Positions 23,147 through 33,395 of a stretch of DNA of 64,000 nucleotides are shown in pieces. Position 1 is the stretch's first letter. Each line of letters opens with the position of its first letter. The stretch comes from Sacculina carcini (Eukaryota; Arthropoda; Thecostraca; Sacculinidae). The stretch covers positions 2,768,501 through 2,832,500 of the forward strand of contig OU696576.1 in assembly GCA_916048095.2 (NCBI GenBank). The letters run 5' to 3'. A model generated the notes under the pieces. That model was not told the DNA's origin. It made no database searches and was given only the letters and a program-made list of their open reading frames with translations. Position numbers and translations under genes: made by a program.

Positions 23147-23154
23147 TATATAAA
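23147..23154 (+). promoter_or_regulatory. TATA box of the polymerase gene
   Basis: TATATAAA lies 52 bp before the ATG at 23206 and just after the CA-rich spacer, at a suitable distance for a core promoter driving the rightward block. Confidence 0.5.
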
Positions 23155-23205
23155 TTGCGGTTCACTTACGCACAACTCATTCACTCACTGTTCATCTTAT
23201 CAACT

Positions 23206-24911
23206 ATGGCAGGAAAGAGACAGTTGGAGGCTGAAGAGGTATTAGAGAAAATTAGGGACGTAGCTATGGTGGGGAATGTTAGTATAAACCTTAGAAAGAT
23301 TAGTGAATATTATAGCCGTAGATATAAAACTAATGTAAAAGCCTTCATCATTCATCTTGACTTTACACGACCCGACGACATCCGACAATGCATCCGCTCG
23401 ATCGAAACGGCAATGGACACCCTCATCAACACCATCAAGGAGGGTGTGCATCCTGAGGACCTGGTAGGCGTCACACTGTCCAACAGCAGCATCCAGCATG
23501 ACGCCTACGTGGTACCCCGACCAGCCAAAGATTTCACGGCGTCACTCTTGGCACAGAGGTGAGCAAGATTGCATATTTATTTGATTATCTGTTTTGATTT
23601 TCGCTCGACTACATCAAGTGTTTAAAAATAATTTGTGTTGTATTGCAGACTGGAAAAAATTGCGCAGTCCAACGCGTCGTTTGTCACCGACAATTCCAGT
23701 CTCGCGCTCAAGGTGACGCATATTGCCAGACGTCCACCGCACGCATCAACGACCGCCTCATGTTCACTCTGTGTAGAACATGTGCCGAGCAGGGTATCGG
23801 TGGCAATTTCACCACGAGGTCGCCGCCGTGTCACCATTCGGACGAGGAGCGCAGTCTCACTTCCAGCTGGGTGTCGCTGGAAGTAGCAAAAGCTTTGGGG
23901 CTGGGGTATCGGCTCACTTCCATCCACGAGTTCTGGCACTTTGCCAACACCACACAGCTCAACGACGGCGAGGCAGGCGGATTGTTTGCACAATATGTAA
24001 ACAAGTTTTACGCCCTCAAGGTCGGTGCCGAGGGTTATCCCGCTCACGTGCAGACTGACGACGACCGACATGACTACCGACAGACACTCGAAGCGCGTGA
24101 GGGTATAACCCTGCCGACCATTGAGAAGAATCCGGGCCTGAGAGCTGTGACCAAATTGTGCCTCAACAGCCAGTGGGGCAAGTTGGCTCAGCGCGCAAAC
24201 CTGGGGCAGACTGAATACGTCACTTCCATGCGTCGTGTTTACGATCTGCTGGAGGATCCCGTCATGGAGGTCTCCACGTGTGACCTCATATCAGTGGCTG
24301 ACGATAGTGAGGGGGACAGCACAATGCACGATGTATGGAGGCTGACGTATTCACATCGACAAGACAAGACTGTGGCCGGTCCGTTTAAAACTAATATCAT
24401 CCTTGCTGCTTTTGTCACATGCCAAGCCCGACTTTATCTTTACTCTTTCCTGAAACTCTTTAATCCTTTTCAGCTAATATACTGTGACACAGATTCAGTC
24501 ATTTACAGAACATCACCAAAAATGCCGCGCATACACACATCACATTTTCTCGGCGACATGACTGACGAACTGACTTGTTTCGGGGCAGGCAGCTATATTT
24601 CTCATATAGTCTGTCTGTCTCCCAAAAATTACGCTTTTACTGTACACACACCAGACGGGGGCACCAAGACTATAATAAAAATGCGCGGCATCACACAAAC
24701 ACACGACACGCAGCAGCTTATTTCCTTGGACGCTTTCCGATCCCTGTTAGAGGCGCCTGGGTCCACAATCAAAGTCCCCTTTCGACAATTTAAAAAGACT
24801 GCAGATTTTAAGATAATTACGGTGGGAGGGGAAAAAATTAATAGGTTTGTGTCCAGTAAACGCAGGGTCCTTCCCGATTATCGTACCTTCCCGTATGGCT
24901 TCATCGACTGA
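23206..24911 (+). pseudogene. Protein-primed DNA polymerase B, internally deleted
   Basis: The first exon (23206-23558) starts MAGKRQLEA. A 90-bp intron (23559-23648, GTGAGC...TTGCAG) keeps the frame. About 25 codons later homology jumps, out of frame, to the C-terminal half. The exonuclease domain and the first palm motif (SLYP region) are therefore missing, a loss of several hundred codons. The remaining part has a zinc-ribbon-like stretch (CRTCAEQG, CHHSDEER), motif B (CLNSQWGKLAQR) and motif C (YCDTDSVIY), ending at 24911. In Polintons this enzyme replicates the element with a terminal protein primer. This copy cannot be active. Confidence 0.88.
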
Positions 24912-25274
24912 CCGACCGACCGACCGACATCATCATCATCGTTATTTATTGCTATATATTTGTTGTGTTACCAGTATTAGTTGTGCTAGGTGTGTTAGTT
25001 GTGCTAGATGTATTGGTTTATAATATAAAAGTGTCGGCTGTGTTAGTGTGTTAATTGTGCTAGTGTGTTAGCTGTGTTAGTGTGTACACATGTTTCGGTG
25101 TGTGTGTGTATGTGTATGCGTATGTTGAACCGGTTTTCGAGAGCCCCGGCACGCGCCGACGTGTGTGTGTGTGTGTGTGTGTGTGTTTGTGTGTGTGTAG
25201 GCTTTAATATACAGGTGTTGATGTGTAAACGTGTCATTTGTTCGGCGATCATCGAGATGGTGACGTATATAAAA

Positions 25275-25454
25275 ATGCTGCTTCTTTCACTATTACTCCT
25301 AGTCAACTTTACAGAATGTTTAATTCTCGGTATTGAGCTGGTAATTGTGGGATTGTTATATGATCCGATTAAGCGTCGCGGGTGTTTGGCTAGTAATGCT
25401 CAGCGCAAAACCAGTCGCTCATTAGCAAAAATGCTTTATATAATAACCCTATAG
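25275..25454 (+). CDS. Small membrane protein between polymerase and ATPase
   Basis: 59 residues starting MLLLSLLLLVNF. A leucine-rich N-terminal hydrophobic segment and a second one (LGIELVIVGLL) are followed by a basic tail. TATATAAAA lies directly upstream (25267-25274), suggesting either a core promoter or an AT-rich leader. No homologue recognised; it may be a chance frame. Confidence 0.35.
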   Translation: MLLLSLLLLVNFTECLILGIELVIVGLLYDPIKRRGCLASNAQRKTSRSLAKMLYIITL

Positions 25455-25488
25455 TTAAACGAAGATCAGTTTCATCCGCACGGCGAAT

Positions 25489-26148
25489 ATGGAAACATTT
25501 GACGCACGTCTTGTTACACCGTTCACAATGATCTTGTCCGGTCCTTCAGGGTCCGGTAAGAGTCAATTTATAGTTGACATGCTGACACGGGCGGACCAGG
25601 TGCTCACTCGACGCCCCGACCATGTACTGTATTGTCATGGAACTGCAGCGCCCGATCATATAGACAAGAGTTTAGTTAATGAGATGCAGTACGGAGTGCC
25701 ATCCCATGAGGAAATTCAACGACTGGCAAGCAAACATAAATACATTAATGGTTGCATGGTCATTATCGACGACTTACTGGATGCTGTGGAAGGACCAGTT
25801 GTACGTGATATGTTTACGAAAACGTCGCGTCACGACAACATGAGTGTACTATTTGTCACCCAAAACACGTTTCTCGAGTCGTCAAACTACCGGACAATCA
25901 GCCTGAATACAAATTATTATGTATTTTTCCGTAATTTTCGAGATCAAACACCTCTGCGTGCATTTGCTCAACAGTACATGCCAGATAATATCAGGTTCAT
26001 TATGGATGTTTATAGAGACGTAATGAAGAAAATGTACGGTCATTTGCTTGTGGATTTGCGTCAACAAACTGACAACAGGCTACGTGTGCGTAGCAATGTG
26101 TTGGAACAGCCCATAATAGTTTATCTTCCCGCTTTGAGGTATAAATAG
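25489..26148 (+). CDS. Polinton genome-packaging ATPase (FtsK/HerA type)
   Basis: 219 residues, intact. Walker A is GPSGSGKS at residues 18-25 and Walker B is MVIIDDLL at 90-97, followed by LFVTQNTF, which fits the sensor strand. This size and motif spacing match the A32-like packaging ATPases of Polintons and related dsDNA viruses, which pump DNA into a capsid. It sits between the polymerase and the small structural genes and is transcribed rightward. Confidence 0.9.
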   Translation: METFDARLVTPFTMILSGPSGSGKSQFIVDMLTRADQVLTRRPDHVLYCHGTAAPDHIDKSLVNEMQYGVPSHEEIQRLASKHKYINGCMVIIDDLLDAVEGPVVRDMFTKTSRHDNMSVLFVTQNTFLESSNYRTISLNTNYYVFFRNFRDQTPLRAFAQQYMPDNIRFIMDVYRDVMKKMYGHLLVDLRQQTDNRLRVRSNVLEQPIIVYLPALRYK

Positions 26149-26182
26149 CATACATAGTTGAACAAGTGAATCATTTGTCAGC

Positions 26183-26512
26183 ATGTCGTCGACGTTGCAA
26201 CGCTGTTGGCCGACAATCGAAGCACTTCCGCGTCTCACACACCGTCAACAAAAAGCCGTTCTCAACACGTACGACCCTGCTCTGATACGGGCTATTTGTG
26301 AAATTTGTCATAACCTTTTGCAAGACCGTGTCCCTTTGGAAAAAGAACAAAAGCGTCGCCTATCCAAATACAAGAAAATACTACGTAAATTGGGTGACAA
26401 ACGTCCGTCACTGAAGAAAAAACAACGAGTGCTGGTGCAAAGCGGAAAATTTCTCTCCGCCCTTATACCCGTGGTTACATCGGTTATAAGCTGTATACTG
26501 TCTGCAAAGTAA
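26183..26512 (+). CDS. Small Polinton protein, basic with hydrophobic C-terminus
   Basis: 109 residues. A charged helical middle (EKEQKRRLSKYKKILRKLGD) leads to a hydrophobic C-terminal segment (FLSALIPVVTSVISCIL). The same architecture is common in Polintons between the ATPase and integrase genes; the role is not established. The last base of its TAA is the first base of the next gene's ATG (TAATG). Confidence 0.7.
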   Translation: MSSTLQRCWPTIEALPRLTHRQQKAVLNTYDPALIRAICEICHNLLQDRVPLEKEQKRRLSKYKKILRKLGDKRPSLKKKQRVLVQSGKFLSALIPVVTSVISCILSAK

Positions 26513-27039
26513 TGAGCGCCTTCCAACGAATGGTTCTCCTATCGCAAGTCACATATGATGAAATGCAAGGTCGAACCATGGCCACACCCACATCCGCTCT
26601 GGAGCAAATTCTCAACAAGTCTACAGGGAATGCCGAAGCGAAACGGATCGATTACATGAACGCCTGGCGTCCTGAACAGTCCGCTGCTCCTGCTCCGTCT
26701 GTAGAGTCTGATAAATGGCTCCAACTTGTACCGTCAAGCTATAAAAAACACGCACAATTCGTCCTTTCCCAATTGAGTACTGTGCTGAGATGGGACAACA
26801 ACACTGGTATCATTTATCTCAATCACGCACAAATTCCTCGGAGCAATATTGTCGACTTGGTAAACTATATTGTCCGACGTCGTAAAAGTGTTCCTGAGCC
26901 AGCAGGGTGGGCACAGCTGCGACAATTGATTGAGTCGTTGAATTTACCGCGAGAAGTTGCCCCGAATATTCACGGGCAGCGAGTTTCGACAGTTGGACAA
27001 CAATCGGCAAATATCCCGCGCAAATGGATAGTAAGCTGA
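26512..27039 (+). CDS. Polinton protein of unknown function (WAQLRQLI type)
   Basis: 175 residues, intact. It starts with a hydrophobic MVLLSQVTYDEM and has a central helical region and SNIVDLVNYIVRRRKS near the C-terminus followed by PAGWAQLRQLI. This pattern recurs in Polintons of many animals, so it is a core gene of the group, but its function is unknown to me. It is coupled to the preceding gene by the TAATG overlap and overlaps the integrase start by 16 bp. Confidence 0.7.
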   Translation: MSAFQRMVLLSQVTYDEMQGRTMATPTSALEQILNKSTGNAEAKRIDYMNAWRPEQSAAPAPSVESDKWLQLVPSSYKKHAQFVLSQLSTVLRWDNNTGIIYLNHAQIPRSNIVDLVNYIVRRRKSVPEPAGWAQLRQLIESLNLPREVAPNIHGQRVSTVGQQSANIPRKWIVS

Positions 27040-27864
27040 TTTGGTCGCAAAGAACCAAACAACTCCATCGTCAAGTACGTAAGCGCTTCGTACACAATGC
27101 ATACACCTCCACCGGACTAAATGATACATGGCAAGTTGATTTGTGCGATGTTTCACGTCTGCGTGGGCATAACACACAAGTGCGTTATTTGTTGGGTGTA
27201 ATTGACGTGTTTAGCAGACAAGCATATGTGTGTGCATTACATAGTAAACGGGGACCTGCCGTGGCCAAAGCAATGAACCATATTCTCACCAACAATTGCA
27301 CACCGATGCAAATAATGAGCGACCATGGTGGTGAATTCACAGGGCGAGAATTTCAACGTGTAATAGCAACACACAGAGCACAACATGACGCGAAACGACG
27401 TGAAAGAGCACAACATCTATCATTATACGACATCTACAATCATACGGAAGGCGTGGATAATTGAACGATTTTTCCGCACTCTGCTCTCGCTGATACACAA
27501 GTTTATGACCGAAAACAACACAAAACACTTTGTCAAAAATCTACCTCAATTGGTGAATTTGTATAACAGCACTGTACATAGATCAATCGGTATGGCACCT
27601 CGCGCTGTAACTTTATCAAATCAACACTTGGTCAACACATTGTCGCGTAAAAAACAAACACCAAAGTTACGCGTAGGCGATCATGTGCGAATGTTTATTC
27701 CGAAAACTATATTTGAAAAGGGATATCGACAGACATTTAGCAACGAAACTTTCACAATTTCTTCCATATACAAACGTCGATCAATTCCCATGTATAAGTT
27801 GTGTGATGATGATGGAAATTTGATTACCGGTACATTTTACTATCAAGAACTTCAGCGTGTTTGA
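27024..27864 (+). pseudogene. Polinton retroviral-like integrase (frameshifted)
   Basis: The first part (27024 to about 27400) gives Asp39 in DTWQVDL and Asp100 in IMSDHGGEF. The second part, in another frame (about 27440-27864), gives the catalytic Glu in WIIERFFRTL and a C-terminal DNA-binding-like region (KLRVGDHVRMF, FTISSIYKR). The DDE set is complete but spread over two frames, so an indel or small duplication near 27400 breaks the gene. It is the last gene before the right inverted repeat, its usual place. Confidence 0.88.
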
Positions 27865-27876
27865 ATACAACATACA

Positions 27877-28390
27877 TTGTGTGTAAATTTGGTCTTTGTT
27901 ACCGGCAAATGTTTTAATCCTATACCTGTGTATCAGGTAAATATATTCATCATCGGCTTGACGCCAATGAATTCATCTGGTATTTTAATCCTTACCGCGG
28001 TATTTGACATAAACCAGACACTTTATATAAACGTGGCGATTGATTCATCGTCATATTGGAACATTGTCTTTGCGACCGATTTAGTCAAACCGTTTATATA
28101 TATATATTTCAAGTATGATTGAAAATTATTATATTCACGTCTCTGCCAAACATCGACTTGGCGATCCCGATATAATGAGTATCGTGACATAAAATAGTAA
28201 TAATGGAAAAAAGTTAGGTTGGGCATAGAATAAAGAATAAATATAATAAGAAAGGAAGAATAAGAAATAAAGAAAGAAAAGTTGGGTTGGGTCGTGTTAG
28301 GTTTGGTTGGGTTAGGTTGGGTTGGGTTGGGTTAGGTTGGGTTGGGTTAGGTTGGGTTGGGTTACGTTGGGTTGGGTTAGGTTAGGTATA
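27877..28390 (-). repeat. Right terminal inverted repeat of the Polinton
   Basis: Matches 16058-16521 in inverted orientation. The outer GGTTGGGTTAGG repeats are longer here (about 28285-28388) than on the left. An open frame of about 75-80 codons crosses both copies but looks incidental. Confidence 0.9.
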
Positions 28391-28415
28391 TAATACAGAA
28401 AAAAGTTAGGTTAAG

Positions 28416-28760
28416 TGTTATATATATGCATGTATGTGTGCTTACTTGTATCTGTGCGTGCGAGTGTTCGTGCGAGTGGTCGTGCTTGCTGCGTAGGCAT
28501 GCATGTATGTTTGTATATATATGTGTGTGTGTGTGTGCGTGTGTGTGTGAGCGATTGGCGATGTCTGTATGCGTGCGCGCTGTTGTGTTCATGGCGAGTT
28601 GTGTTGCAGTGTGAAATTGGTGGTGCGGTTGGGAGTTGTGTTGGGTAAGCCGTTGGTGCTGGTGAGTTGTGTTGGCGCGTGGCTCGTGTGTAGTGATAAC
28701 TTTGAACAGTGTTGTAGTGTCTTGTCATACTTGCTCCATCAGTCTCATCAATATATCTCA
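28416..28760 (+). repeat. 5' LTR of the outer element
   Basis: 345 bp, TGTTATAT to ATCTCA. It is followed immediately by the motif AGCTATTTCGGC. Confidence 0.9.
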
Positions 28761-28772
28761 AGCTATTTCGGC
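28761..28772 (+). promoter_or_regulatory. Atypical primer-binding site, outer element
   Basis: AGCTATTTCGGC starts at the first base after the LTR. Its reverse complement GCCGAAATAGCT equals nucleotides 1-12 of eukaryotic tRNA-Phe (remembered sequence), not a tRNA 3' end. The gag ATG begins at the next base. Confidence 0.6.
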
Positions 28773-29062
28773 ATGGAAGCTTTGAAATTGACTGACTTGG
28801 TTTCAAAATATGACGGCTCCGGTGAGTTGGACGTATGGCTGGATAAGCTGAAAATGGCAGCTAAATTGAAAGGTGTGGATGATATTTCCACAATAATGCC
28901 ACTCTTTTTGGAGGGTAAAGCATTCAGAAATTTTCAGCAGCTGCCAGAAGCTGACAAGCAAAAAGCTGGATGTATTATTGCCTCATTGAGACAGGTGTTT
29001 GGGCTTCCTCCGTGCGCAGCGTACTCAAAATTCGTCAATCGACGACTGCAAAGTGACGAAAC
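28773..29062 (+). pseudogene. gag, 5' part (outer element)
   Basis: 96 codons from the ATG right after the primer-site motif. A capsid-like helical region (WLDKLKMAAKL, LPLFLEGKAFRNFQQL-like) breaks off where the inner element is inserted, between the codons around GACGAAAC. The rest resumes at 33713. Apart from the 5-bp duplication GAAAC nothing is missing, so the gene was intact before the insertion. Confidence 0.85.
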
Positions 29063-29370
29063 TGTAGTGTTATGTGCATGGAGTGTTAGTGTGTGTGTGT
29101 GTGTGTGTGATTCGCGTTTGTGCTCCTGTTGTGTACTATGTTTGTATGTATGTATGTATGTACTAGTATGACTGACACGCCGTGAATTGTTCATGCCCGC
29201 GGCGGCGGCGAGTGACCGGCTCGCTGCTGATTGGTTGCTGCGGCGGGTGAGGCTTTGTGTGTGTGCGTGTGTGTGTGTGTGTCACGGTGTGAGCGAGGAG
29301 TCGTGTTGGTGTTTTGACGGTTGGAGGAGATACTGTGCTGTGCGAGTTGAGCGGCTGTGCGTTTATTACA
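29063..29370 (+). repeat. 5' LTR of the inner element
   Basis: 308 bp, TGTAGTGTTATG to TTTATTACA, flanked on the left by GAAAC and on the right by AGCTATTTCGGC. Confidence 0.95.
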
Positions 29371-29382
29371 AGCTATTTCGGC
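29371..29382 (+). promoter_or_regulatory. Atypical primer-binding site, inner element
   Basis: Same 12-mer AGCTATTTCGGC as in the outer element, again with zero spacing from the LTR. Conservation stops after this 12-mer plus AT. In both elements the match ends at nucleotide 1 of tRNA-Phe. Confidence 0.6.
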
Positions 29383-29385
29383 ATA

Positions 29386-30162
29386 ATGTCCAAGTCTGAG
29401 AGTGTTGCTCCTGGTGCGATGGCGTTTGACATCAAACTTATTCCGGAGTTCAGAGGCAATGATGATTGCTCCGTGTCTGAATGGTTCAGCAAGTTGCATT
29501 GGATATGCAGATTGTACAACGTTTCGTTTGTTGCTGCCGTCATCCCACTTCGACTCACAGGAAATGCATACCGAGTGTATGACCAGCTTTCGGATCAAAG
29601 CAAACTTGATGTGGATCAAGTTCAGCGAGCGTTGGTGAAGGCGTTCGAGGTCGATTCTTTTTCTGCTTATGATCAGCTGGTGACGCGTCGGCTACAGTCT
29701 AGAGAACCGGTTGACGCGTATCTTGCGGATATAAAACGACTCGCTCAGCTCGCTGGTGGACTGCAGGAAGCAGCGATAAACAGCGCTTTCGTCCACGGTC
29801 TGCCCGACTACGTGCGTCGAACACTCCGTGCCAACGCTCGAATATCAGAAATGACCGTGTCTCAGCTGGTGGAGAGCGCTCGCGGAATATTGGCTGACGA
29901 AGAGGCCGCCATTGCAGGTATGTCTTGTTCCACCTCAGTGATGAGTGACCGCCATTGTGGCAGTTGTTCCTGTGTCAATGCCACCAAAGAACAGTCATTC
30001 AAATGCGCACAAACGTGCAATCAGTTGAGTGAGAAAAGCCACAAGTCAAATACGCGTTATAATAGCCGTCATAAGCCGAGAAATGTTTACTGCTTTAAAT
30101 GTGGCGTTAAAGGACATTTTGCTGCACAATGTTCGGGAAACGGACAGCGAGAAGACGCGTGA
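29386..30162 (+). CDS. gag (inner element)
   Basis: 258 codons from the ATG at 29386, 15 bp after the LTR, ending with TGA at 30160-30162. The helical gag core (SVSEWFSKLHWI, VTRRLQSREPVDAYL) is followed by one CCHC knuckle (CFKCGVKGHFAAQC). Directly after the knuckle lies the slippery heptamer GGGAAAC where ribosomes would enter pol. The frame is intact. Confidence 0.88.
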   Translation: MSKSESVAPGAMAFDIKLIPEFRGNDDCSVSEWFSKLHWICRLYNVSFVAAVIPLRLTGNAYRVYDQLSDQSKLDVDQVQRALVKAFEVDSFSAYDQLVTRRLQSREPVDAYLADIKRLAQLAGGLQEAAINSAFVHGLPDYVRRTLRANARISEMTVSQLVESARGILADEEAAIAGMSCSTSVMSDRHCGSCSCVNATKEQSFKCAQTCNQLSEKSHKSNTRYNSRHKPRNVYCFKCGVKGHFAAQCSGNGQREDA

Positions 30163-30179
30163 GCGTCGGCGTCTTCTCG
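30135..30179 (+). promoter_or_regulatory. -1 ribosomal frameshift signal (inner element)
   Basis: GGGAAAC (30135-30141) sits in the right phase: the gag codons are TCG GGA AAC, and slipping back gives GGG AAA in the pol frame. After a 6-base spacer comes a perfect 11-bp hairpin (30148-30158 with 30169-30179, 10-base loop). The gag stop lies in the loop. This is the textbook layout of a retroviral -1 frameshift site. Confidence 0.85.
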
Positions 30180-33100
30180 TTTGCCAATGACGCGTTACCC
30201 ACGACACTCATGCGAGTAAATGATTGTGAGAAATCTGTACTCGTCGACTCAGGCTGTTCCAAGTGCATAATTCATCAGTCGTGTTGTGGTTCATGGGAAC
30301 CATATGTTTGCACTATTGTAACTGTAGACGGCACCAAGCATAGGAGTCTTGGCAGGACAATGGTATGCTTACAAAGTGCTGCTCATTCACCAAAATTTGT
30401 TGAAGCCATGGTTGTCAGCTTCAAACCGTTGAATTTTGAATTTGTGTTGGGTATGAATGGTATATCGTCCTACGGTGGTGTGTGCATCAGTGGCGAGGGT
30501 AATGTGAGACTTGGTGTGCATTGTGACGCTACAGCAAGAACTCAGTACACGGCTGGAGCGGCTGATGCTTCTGATGGAATGCCGGGTAAACTGACCGACC
30601 TTGTCATTGAACGACAAGACTTTACAGCAAAGTTCAGTGCTGACAAGAAACAGTGGACAGCTGCGTGGAAATGGGCAGACGGACGGCCACCAGGTGCTCT
30701 AAAAAACAAAGTTCGTGAATACGCCATGAAGCCCAGTGTTCGAATGGAATACCGTAGAGAAGTATTGGACTGGATCAAGCGTGGCTGGCTGCAACGATAT
30801 GATGAACGAGAGCACGGACCTGCGAAAGCGTTAATTCCCCTAATGGCTGTCGTTCAAAATAATAAGCACAAAACCAGGCCAGTCCTTGACTTCAGAGAGC
30901 TCAATGACTTCATAAATCCATTCACTGCCAACAGTGACGTTTGTGCCGACAAAATTCGCCTGTGGAGACGTGTTGGAGGCAGTGCGGTGTTGATCGATTT
31001 GAGGAAGGCTTACTTGCAAATCGCCGTGAGCTCCGACTTGTGGCCTTTTCAAACCGTCAATTTCGAGGGCCGCCGTTTTTGTCTCACTAGACTCGGATTC
31101 GGTCTCAATGTCGCCCCATTGGTGATGCAAGCCGTACTGGAGACTGTGTTGAAACAGGACCCGACTGTGTTTCAGGGTACGTCTTCCTACATCGACGATG
31201 TGCTTGTGAACGCGAATGTCGTTGGTGTGGACAAGGTGGTTGCACACCTGGAAAAATACGGCCTCGTGTGCAAAGCTCCCGAGCGACTGCGAGACGGCGC
31301 TCGTGTCCTTGGTGTCAGAGTGGACAGCCATGGTCGTCATCTGCGTTGGCGCCGTGACAACTGTGTTGGTGACATACCGGATGTTCTCACACGGCGGAAC
31401 GTGTTTTCAGTTTGTGGCAAACTGACAGGGCACATGCCAGTGTGTGGCTGGTTGCGTGTGGCGGCAGCATACATCAAGCGTCGAGCAAATGCTGCAACTG
31501 CAAGCTGGGATGACAAGCTGCGTGACGGTGGAGAAGTCCGCAAAATGCTGGAGGAAATATTGGCCCGTGTGAAAGATGCTGATCCTGCAACTGGACGCTG
31601 GGATGTAGTTGATGGAGACGCCACTGTTTGGACCGATGCTAGTTCATTGGCCATGGGTGCGGTATTGGAGATCGGCGGGTCAGTGATTGAAGACGGATGC
31701 TGGTTGCGCACTGAGGATGCGGCTCATATTAATATGGCGGAACTCGATGCTGCTGTCAAAGGTGTGAACCTGGCGCTTATTTGGAAGCTGAAAAAATTCC
31801 GTCTAGTTACTGATTCCCGCACAGTCTTCCACTGGATAAGCAACGCATTGAGTGGGCAATCGAGGCTTCAAACAAAAGCCGCCAGTGAAATGCTTATTCG
31901 CAGGAGGTTGTCTGTTCTCACGTCTCTGGTGGCAGAGTACCAGTTGGACGTTAACGTCGCATTCGTCAGCTCAAGTTGCAATCTGGCGGACCAGCTGACT
32001 CGTGTGCCCACCGCCTGGCTGAGAAAGCAGCCTAATGCAGCCGTGTCAGTGGCAGCAGCAGCGGCAGCACCGTGTACTTCACCGCATGATCCTCTCGCTG
32101 TCGTGCGAGCCGTGCATGAGGCCTCTGGTCACCCTGGTGTGAGGCGAACACTGTATTTCTCGAAGAAGAAAGACCCGTGTGTGAGCAGAAGGATGGCCCA
32201 AACGGTGGTGAGAAATTGTGATGCATGCCAGTCAGTTGATCCTGCTCCTGTGCGGTGGGCAGCAGGCAAGTTGCACGTAAAGCGCAACTGGCATCGTCTG
32301 GCCATCGACGTGACGCACGCAGGGCTTCACCATTACCTCACTGTGATCGACTGTGGCCATTCTCACTGTTCTTCTGGCCATTCTCACATTCTCACTGATC
32401 GACATTCTCACTGTGGCGTCACCTGAGACAGCAAGACAGTGTGAATGTCATCATGCAATTGGAGAACATTTTTTATGAGCGCGGTCCACCAGCGGAAGTT
32501 CTGGCCGATAACGCAACTGTGTTTCGCAGCGCTGCTTTCAGAAGCATGCTCGAAAAATGGGGTGTCAATTTGATTTTTCGGTGCGCATATGAGCCCACTG
32601 GAAATGCCATCGCTGAGCGCAGCCATCGCACCATCAAAACAATCGCTGCTAGGTCGAACTGCTCTGTATCGGAAGCTGTACATTGGTACAACATGACTCC
32701 AAAGGACAGCCGCACAGACAGTTCCGCGCCTGCCATGCAGATATATAAATATCGCGTGCGGTCGCGGCCAATCCCGACGCCGCCACATTCTGGCAACGCT
32801 CAAGTTAACAACGCTTCTGTGCGCTGCAAGTTCAAACTTGGAGATGTTGTGTGGGTTCGGCAGCGAGGTGCAAGTTGTCACACCAGGTCACACATCGGCA
32901 CTGTGACTGGTGTGACCTCTCAGCTCAGCGTCGAAGTCGACGGAGTGCCTCGTCACGTGAGAAGTCTGAGGCCGTGCAATCGACGCGTGGCTGTCAGTGT
33001 GCCGCCTGGTGTGCAGCAGCAGCAGCAGCAGGAAGAAGAACGTCGTCCGGCTCTCGTGACAGTTCCGCCTGCCGCAGTTCAGCCTGAAAGAGTTGTTGAA

Positions 33101-33193
33101 CCGGTGCAGATGGATGAACAACCGAATGACTTGCCTAGTCGCTCTGCTGTGCGTTTATTACGGGCCAATCCTGCGCCGCGTCAATTATTTTAA
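30138..33193 (+). pseudogene. pol (inner element): protease, RT, RNase H, integrase
   Basis: The pol frame is open through the slippery site to 32426. It has protease VLVDSGCSKCI; RT with RPVLDFRELND, VLIDLRKAYLQI and the YIDD box; RNase H with WTDASSLAMG, MAELDAAVKGVNL, VTDSRTV and NLADQLTR; and the integrase HHCC finger (HEASGHPGV, CDAC) with the first Asp (AIDVTHAG). A local burst of CATTCTCAC repeats at about 32355-32415 breaks the frame. The rest (LADNATVF, NAIAERSHR, then a Gln-rich tail) continues in another frame to 33193. All catalytic residues exist but the integrase is split. Confidence 0.9.
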
Positions 33194-33395
33194 TATTGAT
33201 GTTCATGCTATTGTGTGAGTGCGTGTGAGTATGCATGTGTGAGTGCGTGTTCAGTCGATACGCATTCGTCATTGTTATTGTCATTCGTCATACAATGGCG
33301 TTTCCACTTTACCGCATGTTTGTCTGTGCAGCGTTTCCACTTTACCGCATCTTGTAGATTTATACGTTTAGTTGGCTCTTGAAGCCAGGTGTGCA

